This document shows positions 53,626 through 63,499 of a stretch of DNA of 64,000 bases, one piece after another. The position numbers and the translations under genes were made by a program. Below the pieces are notes generated by a model. The model was not told the origin of the DNA, did not search any database, and saw nothing but the letters and a program-made list of their open reading frames with translations. Position 1 is the stretch's first letter. Every line of letters begins with the position of its first letter. Location of the stretch: contig NZ_PVSS01000002.1 in assembly GCF_003025005.1 (NCBI RefSeq), positions 1 to 64,000 of the forward strand, given 5' to 3'. The DNA is from Brumimicrobium mesophilum (GTDB taxonomy: Bacteria; Bacteroidota; Bacteroidia; Flavobacteriales_D; Crocinitomicaceae).

Positions 53626-54398
53626 CAATTAGGTTTACAAAATATCAAGGGACAGGAAATGATTTCATTATGGTTGATTGCACGTCTTCCAATAATTTTA
53701 AGTTAGAAAATGAACAAATTCAAGCGCTTTGTGACAGAAGATTTGGAATCGGAGCTGATGGAGTAATCCTTATATCTAAGCACCCCTCCCTAGATTTTAA
53801 AATGACCTACTATAATTCTGATGGATCTCAGAGCTTTTGTGGAAATGGTGCTCGATGTGCAGTTCAATTTTCGAAATCCTTAGGGTTATTTAAAACAAAA
53901 ACTTCTTTTGAAGCTATTGATGGTGAGCATTCAGCAACCATAGAGGGAGATTTAATTTCATTAAAAATGAATGATGTTCCAACTTTCTCAAAAGATGACA
54001 CAGCATACATAATTAATACAGGAAGTCCACATTACGTTAAATTTGTGCAAGATGTTGACAATGAAAATATTGTTGAGTATGGTAGAAATATTCGTTATTC
54101 CAAAAAATACAATGCTGAAGGCATCAATGTAAATCTTGTTGAAGTACTAGCAGACAATGAATTAGAAATGTTGACCTATGAACGAGGAGTTGAAGATGAA
54201 ACTTATTCTTGTGGAACCGGAGCAACTGCTGTAGGCTTAGCTTTCGCCTTGGTTTTGGACTATGACGATGTAGATGTCAAGATTTTCGTTAAAGGTGGTG
54301 AATTGTTTGTGAAGGCCGAACGCAATGATGATTCGTTCGACCATATTTACCTTATTGGACCAGCGGAAAAGGTTTATGACGGATTGATTACAATCTAA
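53622..54398 (+). CDS. dapF: Diaminopimelate epimerase
   Basis: The 258-residue enzyme interconverts LL- and meso-diaminopimelate, the lysine precursor and peptidoglycan cross-link residue. Both catalytic cysteines are visible: SFCGNGARC near residue 73 and YSCGTGATAVG near residue 198. Opening motifs FTKYQGTGNDFIMVD and GIGADGVI, and the internal two-fold repeat, are typical. It is followed by an acetyltransferase gene and mltG, a cluster frequent in Flavobacteriales. Confidence 0.96.
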   Translation: MTIRFTKYQGTGNDFIMVDCTSSNNFKLENEQIQALCDRRFGIGADGVILISKHPSLDFKMTYYNSDGSQSFCGNGARCAVQFSKSLGLFKTKTSFEAIDGEHSATIEGDLISLKMNDVPTFSKDDTAYIINTGSPHYVKFVQDVDNENIVEYGRNIRYSKKYNAEGINVNLVEVLADNELEMLTYERGVEDETYSCGTGATAVGLAFALVLDYDDVDVKIFVKGGELFVKAERNDDSFDHIYLIGPAEKVYDGLITI

Positions 54399-54515
54399 AT
54401 TCTTATCCTTAAAAAAGAACAAATCGTTAACCTCATTTTTTCTGAAACCTAAAATTATTCTAAGAATAAAGGATTCTGATAGAAATGTTGCCGAAAATCT
54501 TATATTTGAAGGATA

Positions 54516-55031
54516 ATGCTGAAAGGAAATAAAATATATCTTCGACAACTGGAAGAAGATGATGTAAACTTGTTGTTGCTTTGGGAAAATGACACAGAAA
54601 ACTGGAGATATAGCGAGTCTGAAGCACCTTTTTCATTACATCAACTCCAACATTATGTAAAAAACGCAAGTCATGTTCGTGAAAATCGGCAATTGCGATT
54701 GATTATATGTTTAAATGAAAACGATTTATCTATTGGAACAATTGATTTATTTAAGATTGATTTCAAAAATCAACGCAGCGGAGTTGGAATCCTAATTGCC
54801 AGTAAAGAGAATCGAAATCAAGGATTTGCATATGAGGCACTGGACATAATTTCTAAGTTTGCTGCACAACGTATGGGAATGAGTCAACTTTTCTGTGATA
54901 TTCAAGCAGATAATACCTCGAGTATTGCGCTTTTTGAAAAATGTGGATTCCAGAAAACGGGTACAAGAAAAAACTGGTATATTTTCAAAAACAAAGCAAT
55001 TGATGCTTATTTTTACCAAAAATTTATTTAA
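54516..55031 (+). CDS. GNAT-family N-acetyltransferase (RimJ/RimL-like)
   Basis: The 171-residue product begins LKGNKIYLRQLEEDDVNLLL and contains the GNAT core strand VGILIASKENRNQGFAYEAL with the acetyl-CoA-binding R/Q-x-x-G-x-A pattern, followed by SIALFEKCGFQKTGTRKNWY. This is the RimJ/RimL-type acetyltransferase layout, with unknown target. The stop overlaps the mltG start (TAATG, 55029-55033). Confidence 0.88.
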   Translation: MLKGNKIYLRQLEEDDVNLLLLWENDTENWRYSESEAPFSLHQLQHYVKNASHVRENRQLRLIICLNENDLSIGTIDLFKIDFKNQRSGVGILIASKENRNQGFAYEALDIISKFAAQRMGMSQLFCDIQADNTSSIALFEKCGFQKTGTRKNWYIFKNKAIDAYFYQKFI

Positions 55032-56092
55032 TGATGAATAAGGGATTCAAACTAATGAACTACTTATGTATTTTAGCATTTCTATTGATGCTACATTCGT
55101 GTACTTCGATATCCGCTTATTTTGGTGGTAAAAAGGAAACTTTAAATCAAAATAATACTGAATTTTACATTCCAACGGGAACTGGAATTGAAGCGCTAAA
55201 AATGCTTTTAATTCAACATAAAATTATTGATGATGTAGACGCTTTTCAGGCAGTTCTAGACTATAAAGAATTCGGAAATAAGAAAATTGGAGCAGGTAAA
55301 TATATAATTGCCCCAAACACTGAGTACAAAACATTAATTAATGGGTTTACTCAGAACAGTTTAGACAATGGAAACAAAGAAGTTGAAGTTGAAGTAACTT
55401 TTAATAACTGCTTGCACATCAGAGACATAGCAAGTAAAGTTTCTAAACAAATTGAAATGGACAGCGCCACATTCGTTGACTATATTTTATCAGATGAAAT
55501 TCTTAAAAAATATGGATTCAATGAAGCTAAAATAGGAGCCCTTTTCCTGCCAAATACATACCGTTTTTATTGGGACACTGATCATGTGCAATTTATTGAA
55601 AAAATGGCCAGCGAATTTAAAACTTTTTGGACAGCAGATCGCATGACAAAATTAAAACAAGTTGGTCTAACTAGTCAATCTGATGCAGTAACATTAGCTT
55701 CAATTATATATAGAGAACAGGATAAATATCCAGAAGAATGGAAAACAATTGCTGGGTTGTATTTAAACAGAGTACGCAATGGATGGTTATTACAATCTGA
55801 TCCAACTTTTAAATTCTGTTGGGGTGATGAATTAAAAGGTGTTGAAAGATTAACCTACGAACACAGAGCTCGAGATTGTCCTTACAACACATATATTTAT
55901 CCTGGCCTTCCTCCGGGACCAATATTTATTCCTCCTGCAGCGGTCGTGGATGCCGTCTTAAACGCAGAAAACAATGATTACTTTTACATGTGCGCCAAGC
56001 CAAGAGGAAATGGCCTACATAATTTTGCGAAATCACTGGCTCAACATAATAGGAATGCTCGAGAATTTCAAAATTGGATTAGAAATAGATAA
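55031..56092 (+). CDS. mltG: Endolytic murein transglycosylase MltG, possibly lipid-anchored
   Basis: The 353-residue protein has the YceG/MltG domain with the active-site region LASIIYREQDKYPEEWKTIA (the Glu in YREQ is the likely catalytic acid), YLNRVRNGWLLQSDPTFKF and NTYIYPGLPPGPI. It cleaves nascent glycan strands in the envelope to end their polymerisation. The N-terminus combines a hydrophobic segment (LCILAFLLMLHSC) with a lipobox-like HSC, unlike the usual pure transmembrane anchor. It overlaps the GNAT stop (TAATG). Confidence 0.93.
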   Translation: MMNKGFKLMNYLCILAFLLMLHSCTSISAYFGGKKETLNQNNTEFYIPTGTGIEALKMLLIQHKIIDDVDAFQAVLDYKEFGNKKIGAGKYIIAPNTEYKTLINGFTQNSLDNGNKEVEVEVTFNNCLHIRDIASKVSKQIEMDSATFVDYILSDEILKKYGFNEAKIGALFLPNTYRFYWDTDHVQFIEKMASEFKTFWTADRMTKLKQVGLTSQSDAVTLASIIYREQDKYPEEWKTIAGLYLNRVRNGWLLQSDPTFKFCWGDELKGVERLTYEHRARDCPYNTYIYPGLPPGPIFIPPAAVVDAVLNAENNDYFYMCAKPRGNGLHNFAKSLAQHNRNAREFQNWIRNR

Positions 56093-56094
56093 AA

Positions 56095-56598
56095 ATGGAA
56101 ATGATGAAAACATTGGTGCTCGACGAAAAAAAAATTAATCAAAAGTTGGATAGAATAGCTTATGAAATAGTTGAAAACAACTTTGATGCTGAAAATTTAT
56201 ATCTTGTTGGAATCAAAGGTAATGGATTCGAAATCGCTAAAGAACTAGGTAAAAGATTAGAAGATATTGGTCAGCAAAAAATTGAAGTTTGTGAATTAAC
56301 TATTGATAAGAAAAAGCCACTTGAACATGATATAACAACTAGCATGTCCATGGAAAAATTTGATAATCAAGCCATAATATTAATAGACGATGTGATTAAC
56401 TCTGGTCGAACAATGCAATATGCACTGATGAAATTACTCGAAAGACCAACAAAAAGAGTCAAAACAGTTGCCCTGGTTGACAGAAAACATAGAAATTTCC
56501 CTATCCGATGTGATTATGTAGGCCTTACCCTTTCTACTACTCTTCAAGATCGAATTGAGGTGACTTTAGATGGTGAGAAAAAAGCTTATTTAGTTTAG
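56095..56598 (+). CDS. PyrR-like phosphoribosyltransferase
   Basis: The 167-residue product has the PRPP-binding signature ILIDDVINSGRTMQYALMKL and a PyrR-like layout (NLYLVGIKGNGFEIAKELGK, CELTIDKKKPLEHDITTS, KRVKTVALVDRKHRNFPIRC). PyrR-family proteins act as uracil phosphoribosyltransferases or as UMP-sensing attenuators of pyrimidine genes. No anti-terminator-like leader was noted here. It begins two bases after the mltG stop. Confidence 0.85.
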   Translation: MEMMKTLVLDEKKINQKLDRIAYEIVENNFDAENLYLVGIKGNGFEIAKELGKRLEDIGQQKIEVCELTIDKKKPLEHDITTSMSMEKFDNQAIILIDDVINSGRTMQYALMKLLERPTKRVKTVALVDRKHRNFPIRCDYVGLTLSTTLQDRIEVTLDGEKKAYLV

Positions 56599-56691
56599 GA
56601 ATAATTGATACTGGACAATTGTGTACTTCTCCATATTGCCTTAAAGGCTGCGCATGCTTGTAATGTTTAATTGATAATTCGTAATTCCAAA

Positions 56692-57564
56692 TTAATTATC
56701 TTGATTATAATATTCATCCAAAAACTCAAATAAGGGTCTATTTTTCCTCTTTAATAAGCCAGGACATTCTTTATAATAGGTAGTAATTACAGCAAAGAAT
56801 TCTGCTTCAGAAGTTCCACCATAGTCAGGAATAGTAGATTCATTGGCATTAATTTTATCCATCGCTTCTTTCATTAAACGCACCCATAATTTCTTGTCTT
56901 CTTCACCTAGGTATTCAGGAATACCATCAATATCCCCATCTGATTTATCCAATAGATGAGCAAATTCATGTACCCCAACATTGTGCTTATCGTTATCAAT
57001 TTGAAAGCCTCTTTCTAAAGCTGGCAAAGACAATATCATTGTGTTGTTCATTAATCCACCATGATGAACTTTTCCATTAACTATTCCTCTCTTATTTAGA
57101 GAATTGTCCATATCGAAGTTGGTAGGATAAATCAAGACTTCTCTCAAATCTCCATAGTTATAGTAAGGCAATCCCCAAAAAGCGATAACTGCACTTGCCC
57201 CAACATAAATACATGTTTCCTTTTCAGGTTTTTCTTTTCCTATCTCGGTAATCGTTACATCAGCAATAAAAATCCCTACTCTATCTTCAAAAATGACTTT
57301 GTCTTGTTTACTCAATTTTTTGTAGAAAGAAATATTTTCAATCATCCAATGTTTATCGTTAACCGATAATGAGACTTTATTATTTCTAGGTGATTTTTTA
57401 CGAGAATTGATTTTCCAGAACCACAAAGCTGCGACAACAGAAATAACCACAATTACTCCAATAATTCTAGCGCTTGTGAAACCTTTGAAATGAAGAATTA
57501 CAGGAATACTTGACAAGCACACTAAAAAAAGGACAATCCACGGTAAAAATGATTTATTTTTCAT
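56692..57564 (-). CDS. M90-family zinc-dependent peptidase, MtfA-like
   Basis: The 290-residue protein has two N-terminal membrane segments (PWIVLFLVCLSSIPVILHF, IGVIVVISVVAALWFW) and a soluble domain with the zinc-site HEFAHLLDKSDGDIDGIPEY, diagnostic of the M90 (MtfA) group. Unlike cytoplasmic Escherichia MtfA it is membrane-anchored. The target is unknown. It is separated by about 140 bp from the small lipoprotein gene on the same strand. Confidence 0.85.
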   Translation of the reverse strand: MKNKSFLPWIVLFLVCLSSIPVILHFKGFTSARIIGVIVVISVVAALWFWKINSRKKSPRNNKVSLSVNDKHWMIENISFYKKLSKQDKVIFEDRVGIFIADVTITEIGKEKPEKETCIYVGASAVIAFWGLPYYNYGDLREVLIYPTNFDMDNSLNKRGIVNGKVHHGGLMNNTMILSLPALERGFQIDNDKHNVGVHEFAHLLDKSDGDIDGIPEYLGEEDKKLWVRLMKEAMDKINANESTIPDYGGTSEAEFFAVITTYYKECPGLLKRKNRPLFEFLDEYYNQDN

Positions 57565-57704
57565 GGGTTAAAGATAGGAGTTATCTTGATTTTTGCAATG
57601 AGCACCAAATTTCAAACCTGTTTAAGAAGCACTACTTTCAATAAAATAACTATACTCCCTTCGAACCATTTAAAAGCGAATGCCATTATTACATAAACAA
57701 AAAA

Positions 57705-58055
57705 CTATTTTACAATTCTGTAAATAGGTCTTTTAATTACAGGTTTAACATTAATAAAAGGGACAATTCTAGTTTCATCCAAATTATTGGTTGTAATCAC
57801 CACTAATCTACCAGAAATCTTTATCATTTGACCCAAAAGTTTTTGATTCCAATCCTTTAGTTTTCCTACATAATAAATTGAATCTTGCTCTGTTTCGATA
57901 ATCGCTCCACCTTTTGCATTTTCAGCTTTTCCAATTACCGTAATTCTATTTTTTCGTTCTGTTGTTATTTCAAAATCATTGTATATCACTTTACTGGGTT
58001 TACAACCAACAATTAAGAACAAAACTAAAATACAATACATAATAAATTTCAACAT
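57705..58055 (-). CDS. Small predicted lipoprotein, function unknown
   Basis: The 116-residue product has a lipoprotein signal (YCILVLFLIVGC) and a compact mature part of predicted strands (RITVIGKAENAKGGAIIETE, DSIYYVGKLKDW, MIKISGRLVVI) with the look of a small OB- or lipocalin-like barrel. No family is recognised. It lies 30 bp downstream of the small membrane-protein gene on the same strand. Confidence 0.65.
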   Translation of the reverse strand: MLKFIMYCILVLFLIVGCKPSKVIYNDFEITTERKNRITVIGKAENAKGGAIIETEQDSIYYVGKLKDWNQKLLGQMIKISGRLVVITTNNLDETRIVPFINVKPVIKRPIYRIVK

Positions 58056-58085
58056 TTCATTCTAAAATTAGCCTATTGATTAAAA

Positions 58086-58385
58086 CTACACTTCTTTGTG
58101 TATTGAAAAATACGCAAAAAGAAGAGATACAACTATAGTAACAATTGGCACAATTGGGAAGCTGATAAATAGTGATAAACCAATAGAACTATAGAGGTCA
58201 TTGTCTAAATGATCCGAATCAAAATGTTCCTGTAGCAAAATATAACCAACTGTAAAAAGAATATAACAAAGGTAGCCAATCCAAATCAAGCCTACTACAT
58301 TCCTATTTTTCCTAATAAGAAGAAAAGGCATACCATAACACATAAGTATTATGAGGATTAGCATGAACAGTACGGAGAAACTCAT
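58086..58385 (-). CDS. Small membrane protein, function unknown
   Basis: The 99-residue product has three hydrophobic segments (VLFMLILIILMCYGMPFLL, VGLIWIGYLCYILFTVGYIL, ISFPIVPIVTIVVSLLFAYF) and a short charged loop. It is followed at once by the small lipoprotein gene and separated upstream from the next gene by a hairpin terminator. No family is recognised. Confidence 0.55.
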   Translation of the reverse strand: MSFSVLFMLILIILMCYGMPFLLIRKNRNVVGLIWIGYLCYILFTVGYILLQEHFDSDHLDNDLYSSIGLSLFISFPIVPIVTIVVSLLFAYFSIHKEV

Positions 58386-58434
58386 TTTACAATTTTAATT
58401 CAAAAAACAAATTCATCATGAAACCTTTGCCCAT

Positions 58435-58470
58435 AAAAAAAGGCTTTCCAATTACGGAAAACCTTTTTTT
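58435..58470. terminator. Bidirectional hairpin terminator
   Basis: AAAAAAAGG pairs with CCTTTTTTT and TTTCC with GGAAA around a 6-base loop, with one mismatch between. It ends the 75-residue protein gene on the minus strand. Confidence 0.85.
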
Positions 58471-58486
58471 AATCCTTGAATGGATA

Positions 58487-58714
58487 TTATTTCTTTTTTG
58501 CTGCTTTAGAGTCCTTTTTATTAACCCATTTGTCATTTTTCAACTCACCTAAAACAGTAACATCTTTAATTCTGTTGTAATCTTCGATAGCCATTTGCAT
58601 TTCTTCTTTAGTATCACGTCTAATTTTAATACCGTTTGCTTTTGAACCTTCGTTTCTTACTTCTATATAAAAACCATCTTTTAGCTTCGCTGGTCTTGTT
58701 GGCGGTCTACCCAT
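58487..58714 (-). CDS. Small basic conserved protein, AT-hook-like start
   Basis: The 75-residue product begins MGRPPTRPAKLKDGFYIEVR, where GRPPTRP recalls an AT-hook that binds the DNA minor groove. Then come KIRRDTKEEMQMAIEDYNRI and a Lys-rich tail (KKDSKAAKKK). Small proteins of this kind occur widely in Bacteroidota with no known role; a nucleic-acid-binding function is inferred. A terminator follows directly. Confidence 0.7.
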   Translation of the reverse strand: MGRPPTRPAKLKDGFYIEVRNEGSKANGIKIRRDTKEEMQMAIEDYNRIKDVTVLGELKNDKWVNKKDSKAAKKK

Positions 58715-58867
58715 AATATTTATTTATCTAAATTATTAAAAAAACACCGAGATTTCTCGATTTTACTAAGATAGAGAACTAAAATTGGAATACCAAACTT
58801 TAATTGAAAAAGTTTCATTAAAATCAAAATGAAACCTAAAAATTGAAAGAACAATACCGCAGTTCAA

Positions 58868-59836
58868 TCAATTCAACAACTTTAATTCCTTTCTTAAATA
58901 TGAATCTTCTTTGTTGTTCATCCTCCAATAAGGCATTACTTCCACTCCTTTCATTTCATAAATAGATTTTCGTAACGTCCCGTCAAAAACAGTTGGATAA
59001 GTTTCCTCCCATTTCATTATTCTGTTTTGATTATCATTAGAAACATGAATCTTAACAGACCTTTTTATTTCTGGAATAGTGTATTCATAAATAAAACCAT
59101 TTTCTCCTGAAGAAATAGAACCATTGGCTAAATAACTTTTTACTTCTATATGAGATGACCTTAAATAAGATATACTAGGTAAGATTTCAAATTCACCAAT
59201 GGGCAATAAATCCTTAGAAATCCGTATAAGGTTTAGCATATTATCTTCAGTTAAAACATAATCTAAATTGAATATTGTATCACCTTCCGATTCAAAATAT
59301 GATTTTTGATTGAATTCAAATCCATTCCTGTTGTTGACTTGGTAAAATGATTGACCACACCAATCTTGACTTCCCATCGTAATTTTTATAGGATACTTAG
59401 CATCGTATTTTTGATAAGGAGTGAAAACAGACGTGAACTGAGAATAGTCATAAACTCCAGTTGAAAACCTATCTATCCTATTCATTTTTAAGACTTTCAC
59501 GCTATTATCGGAATTAGGGCGATCTGCCTTCACTTGCTTTTCGCTTAAAAATGGTTCAGAAACAAACACTAAAACAGCTTCTCCGGGATGAATATCCTGA
59601 TACCTCGCCTTTTTAAGTGTGTAAGTTGCAATTTCTGCTTGACCTGAGAAATAACTCATGTCATAATTTTCATCGCTTAAATTTATATCCTCTTTGAATT
59701 CTAAATCACCACCAACTTCGCTATTCTTTATATTAGAATCAGCTGTTTCAGGATTGATATGATTCGATTCTATATTTTCAGAATTGCAACTTAACAACAA
59801 TGTAAATACACTAAATACTAAAATTTTTGCATTCAT
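58868..59836 (-). CDS. Predicted lipoprotein, function unknown
   Basis: The start at 59836 (MNAKILVFSVFTLLLSC) gives a classic lipoprotein signal with Cys17; an in-frame ATG 48 bases upstream would bury it. The mature part of about 305 residues is polar at first (NIESNHINPETADSNIKNSE) and then strand-rich, with the blocks DWCGQSFYQVNNRNGFEFNQ and MKWEETYPTVFDGTLRKSIY. A Trp-Cys-Gly feature is visible (QDWCGQSF). No family is recognised. Confidence 0.7.
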   Translation of the reverse strand: MNAKILVFSVFTLLLSCNSENIESNHINPETADSNIKNSEVGGDLEFKEDINLSDENYDMSYFSGQAEIATYTLKKARYQDIHPGEAVLVFVSEPFLSEKQVKADRPNSDNSVKVLKMNRIDRFSTGVYDYSQFTSVFTPYQKYDAKYPIKITMGSQDWCGQSFYQVNNRNGFEFNQKSYFESEGDTIFNLDYVLTEDNMLNLIRISKDLLPIGEFEILPSISYLRSSHIEVKSYLANGSISSGENGFIYEYTIPEIKRSVKIHVSNDNQNRIMKWEETYPTVFDGTLRKSIYEMKGVEVMPYWRMNNKEDSYLRKELKLLN

Positions 59837-59958
59837 ATCATGAGTTTTAATACTTAAAGCTAAGGAAATCTTAAGAATAAACACTTTAAAGATTTCAATA
59901 ATTGCTAACTTTTATCATTAATCAATAGTGAGTATCACTCCTAAACCTAAAAAATTTC

Positions 59959-59966
59959 TATTTTTG
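59959..59966 (+). promoter_or_regulatory. Predicted -7 promoter element for mutA
   Basis: TATTTTTG matches TAnnTTTG and lies 23 bp before the mutA ATG. Confidence 0.5.
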
Positions 59967-59989
59967 ATAAAAATACCAAAACGTCAAAT

Positions 59990-61294
59990 ATGACCGATTT
60001 TTATAACAATTTCTCAACATCTACCGAGGAGGAATGGCTTGAAAAAGTCAAAACTGATTTAAAAGGAAAAAATGTTGAAGATGCACTTCATAGGTTTCAT
60101 CCAATTGAAGAAATAGACTATGCTTTTTATGGCCTAGCAAATGATAAAAATGATAATCATGGGATTCCAGGGCAATCAGATTTCTCTAGAGGAGGACAAA
60201 TAAAAAACAACGATTGGATCAACAATGTGTATGTTCCAAATGATTCTCCTAAAAACATGAACGCTTTTGCATTAAAGCAATTGATGAATGGCGCCACAGG
60301 ATTAACCATTGATTTAGCACAATTTGACACGAATGAATGTGAAATGATTGCAAACCAAATTGGTTTCGAACATATTGTTGCTAATTTTTATTACTCTACG
60401 AAAGAGCAACACGATTGGTTGAATACATTATCATCAACTAAAGGTTTAAACGGATCTATCATAAACACTAGTAATGAAGAATTTGTACACATATCCAGCT
60501 TACGAAATAATATTGTAAAAGGAATTGATGTTCAATACGCTGGAGGTAATATTCATCAAGAAATTGGTTACGCGTTACACAAAGGCCATGAACTTTTATT
60601 TGAATTAATGGATAGTGGATTATCAGTAGATGATGCAGCTGCTCAAATTAAGTTTAAATTAGGTTTAGGAAGTAATTTCTTCTTTGAAGTGAATAAATTC
60701 AAAGCCTTTCGTGCTTTGTGGTATTCTATTGTAAAATCTTACAACCCTGAACACAGTTGCTCTACAATTCCTTATGTTGAAGCAGAGACTGGATTTTTAA
60801 ACAAATCTCTAAAAGACCCTCACAACAATTTATTACGACAAACAACTGAAGCTCTTTCTGCGGTTTTGGGAGGTATAGATGAACTCACTATTCGTCCATA
60901 CAATACTTGGTCGACAGATGAAAATATTGAAAGAGAACAACGTTTAGCTTTAAACATTGCACTTTTATTGAAAGAAGAATCGTATTTGGATAAAGTAATA
61001 GATCCTGCTGGAGGAGCTTATATTTTAGATCAATTAATGAGTTCCATTAAAGATAAAGCTTGGAAAACATTTCAAAAGTTAGAAAGTGAAGGATTAGAAT
61101 TCTTAAAGTCAGACATTCAAAGAATAGCAAAATTAAGAATTCAAAATACTGAAAACAAAAACGATACACACATCGGTATAAACAAATACTTTAATGACAA
61201 TCCAAGTAAATCTTCTTGGAAAATTGTTGTAGAAACACCATTTGGGGCACCGATTATATTAGAAAAGGAAAGTAAAATTGAAGTTGGATTATGA
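59990..61294 (+). CDS. mutA: Methylmalonyl-CoA mutase small subunit
   Basis: The 434-residue subunit pairs with the large subunit encoded next to interconvert methylmalonyl-CoA and succinyl-CoA, a step linking propionate metabolism to the TCA cycle. It shows the TIM-barrel features [60 protein letters not shown] and [16 protein letters not shown]. It ends shortly after the barrel, with no DxHxxG cobalamin-binding domain, so it is a non-catalytic partner. It overlaps the mutB start (ATGA, 61291-61294). Confidence 0.93.
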   Translation: MTDFYNNFSTSTEEEWLEKVKTDLKGKNVEDALHRFHPIEEIDYAFYGLANDKNDNHGIPGQSDFSRGGQIKNNDWINNVYVPNDSPKNMNAFALKQLMNGATGLTIDLAQFDTNECEMIANQIGFEHIVANFYYSTKEQHDWLNTLSSTKGLNGSIINTSNEEFVHISSLRNNIVKGIDVQYAGGNIHQEIGYALHKGHELLFELMDSGLSVDDAAAQIKFKLGLGSNFFFEVNKFKAFRALWYSIVKSYNPEHSCSTIPYVEAETGFLNKSLKDPHNNLLRQTTEALSAVLGGIDELTIRPYNTWSTDENIEREQRLALNIALLLKEESYLDKVIDPAGGAYILDQLMSSIKDKAWKTFQKLESEGLEFLKSDIQRIAKLRIQNTENKNDTHIGINKYFNDNPSKSSWKIVVETPFGAPIILEKESKIEVGL

Positions 61295-63423
61295 AGAAAA
61301 TAGATTTTAGTAATGTTTCTCCATTGGAGGCCAAAGCATCTGAAACTCATGAAGCAGTTAAAACTCATGACACAGCGGAAAAGATTGATTTGAAATCATT
61401 TTATCAATTCAAGGACATTTCTGCATTAAAACAACGACACTTTGTATCTGGAATCCCTCCTTATCTAAGAGGTCCGTACACTACAATGTACACTGCACGC
61501 CCGTGGACAATTCGTCAATATGCAGGATTTTCAACAGCTGAAGAATCGAATGCTTTTTATAGACGAAATCTAAAAGCAGGTCAAAAAGGACTTTCAGTTG
61601 CCTTTGATTTAGCGACACATAGAGGTTATGATTCTGATCACGAACGTGTTGAAGGTGATGTCGGAAAAGCAGGTGTAGCTATAGATTCTATCATGGATAT
61701 GAAACTTTTGTTTGATGAAATTCCATTGGATAAAATGTCAGTTTCAATGACTATGAACGGTGCGGTAATTCCAATAATGGCTTTCTACATTGTCGCTGCA
61801 GAAGAACAAGGTGTAGATAAAAGCCTACTCTCAGGAACAATACAAAACGATATTCTGAAGGAATTCATGGTTAGAAATACGTACATCTATCCTCCACTTC
61901 CTTCAATGAAGATAATATCGGATATTTTTGAATATACATCTCAAAACATGCCAAAATTCAACTCGATTTCAATTTCGGGTTATCACATGCAGGAAGCCGG
62001 AGCGACAGCATCTATTGAGCTTGCCTATACCCTAGCAGATGGTTTAGAGTATTTGCGAGCTGGAATAAATGCCAGCCTAAAAATAGATGAATTCGCACCT
62101 CGCTTGAGTTTCTTTTGGGGAATTGGTATGAATCAATTCATGGAGATTGCAAAAATGCGGGCTGGAAGATTGCTGTGGTCAAAAATTGTAAAACAATTCA
62201 ATCCTAAAAGTGATAAATCATTAGCCTTGAGAACCCATTGTCAAACTTCTGGTTGGAGTTTAACGGAACAAGATCCTTTCAATAATGTTGGAAGAACTTG
62301 TATTGAAGCAATGGCAGCTGTTTTTGGAGGAACACAATCTTTACATACAAACGCTTTAGACGAAGCAATTGCGTTACCAACAGATTTCTCTGCAAGAATA
62401 GCCAGAAATACACAAATTTATCTTCAAACTGAAACAGGAATTACCGACTTTATTGATCCTTGGGGAGGAAGTTATTATGTTGAGAAATTAACAGACGAAC
62501 TCGTTGAAAAAGCTTGGGAATTAATTGAAGAAGTTGAAGGACTAGGCGGAATGGCAAAAGCCATTGAAACAGGTGTTCCAAAAATGAGAATTGAAGAAGC
62601 TGCGGCTCGAAAACAAGCACGTTTAGATTCAGGAAAAGATGTTTTAGTTGGTGTCAACAAGTACCAACTTGACAAGGAAGAGGAAATGGATATTTTAGAG
62701 GTAGACAATACGAAAGTTCGTTTATCCCAAATTGAAAGACTCAACGAACTGCGTAAAAACAGAGACGATGAGAAAGTTCAAGCGACTTTGAGGAATTTAG
62801 AAAAAATTGCCGAGTCAGGAAAGGGTAATATTCTAGAAGCTGCTGTTGATTGTGCTCGAGAGAGAGCTAGTTTAGGTGAAATATCTTCTTCATTAGAAAA
62901 GTCTTTTGGAAGATATCAAGCTACAATTCGTTCAATTAGTGGTGTTTATTCAAGTGAGTCTATGAAAGATAATGATTTCAATACAGCTAAAGAAAAGGCA
63001 GAAGAATTTTCCAAGCTCGAAGGAAGAAGGCCTAGAATTATGGTTGCAAAAATGGGTCAGGATGGCCATGATCGAGGAGCTAAAGTAATTTCTACTTCAT
63101 TTGCAGACATTGGTTTTGATGTAGATATAGGTCCATTATTCCAAACACCTCAAGAAGCGGCCAAACAAGCAGTAGAGAATGACGTTCACGTTTTAGGAGT
63201 TTCATCCTTAGCAGCTGGTCATAAGACACTTGTGCCATTGGTGATTGCAGAATTAGAACGTTTGGGAAGAGGAGATATCATGGTTGTTGCAGGAGGTGTA
63301 ATTCCTCAACAGGATTACGATTACTTGTACAATGCTGGTGTTTTCGGTGTGTTTGGGCCAGGAACAAAAATTTCTTCCTCTGCTATTAAAATTTTAAATT
63401 TATTAATAGAAAGTGCTAAGTAA
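61291..63423 (+). CDS. mutB: Methylmalonyl-CoA mutase large (catalytic) subunit
   Basis: The 710-residue protein has the substrate-binding segment [20 protein letters not shown], the catalytic barrel with [20 protein letters not shown] (radical-site His) and [20 protein letters not shown], and a C-terminal cobalamin-binding domain with DGHDRG, where His593 is the lower axial ligand to cobalt, then [20 protein letters not shown]. It is a full-length adenosylcobalamin-dependent mutase. It is translationally coupled to the small subunit. Confidence 0.96.
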   Translation: MKKIDFSNVSPLEAKASETHEAVKTHDTAEKIDLKSFYQFKDISALKQRHFVSGIPPYLRGPYTTMYTARPWTIRQYAGFSTAEESNAFYRRNLKAGQKGLSVAFDLATHRGYDSDHERVEGDVGKAGVAIDSIMDMKLLFDEIPLDKMSVSMTMNGAVIPIMAFYIVAAEEQGVDKSLLSGTIQNDILKEFMVRNTYIYPPLPSMKIISDIFEYTSQNMPKFNSISISGYHMQEAGATASIELAYTLADGLEYLRAGINASLKIDEFAPRLSFFWGIGMNQFMEIAKMRAGRLLWSKIVKQFNPKSDKSLALRTHCQTSGWSLTEQDPFNNVGRTCIEAMAAVFGGTQSLHTNALDEAIALPTDFSARIARNTQIYLQTETGITDFIDPWGGSYYVEKLTDELVEKAWELIEEVEGLGGMAKAIETGVPKMRIEEAAARKQARLDSGKDVLVGVNKYQLDKEEEMDILEVDNTKVRLSQIERLNELRKNRDDEKVQATLRNLEKIAESGKGNILEAAVDCARERASLGEISSSLEKSFGRYQATIRSISGVYSSESMKDNDFNTAKEKAEEFSKLEGRRPRIMVAKMGQDGHDRGAKVISTSFADIGFDVDIGPLFQTPQEAAKQAVENDVHVLGVSSLAAGHKTLVPLVIAELERLGRGDIMVVAGGVIPQQDYDYLYNAGVFGVFGPGTKISSSAIKILNLLIESAK

Positions 63424-63499
63424 TTTATTTAGATATTTACATATTCAATTTCATGGGGAATTGAATCACCAATAACTAGATTAATTTTATAACTTTCTT

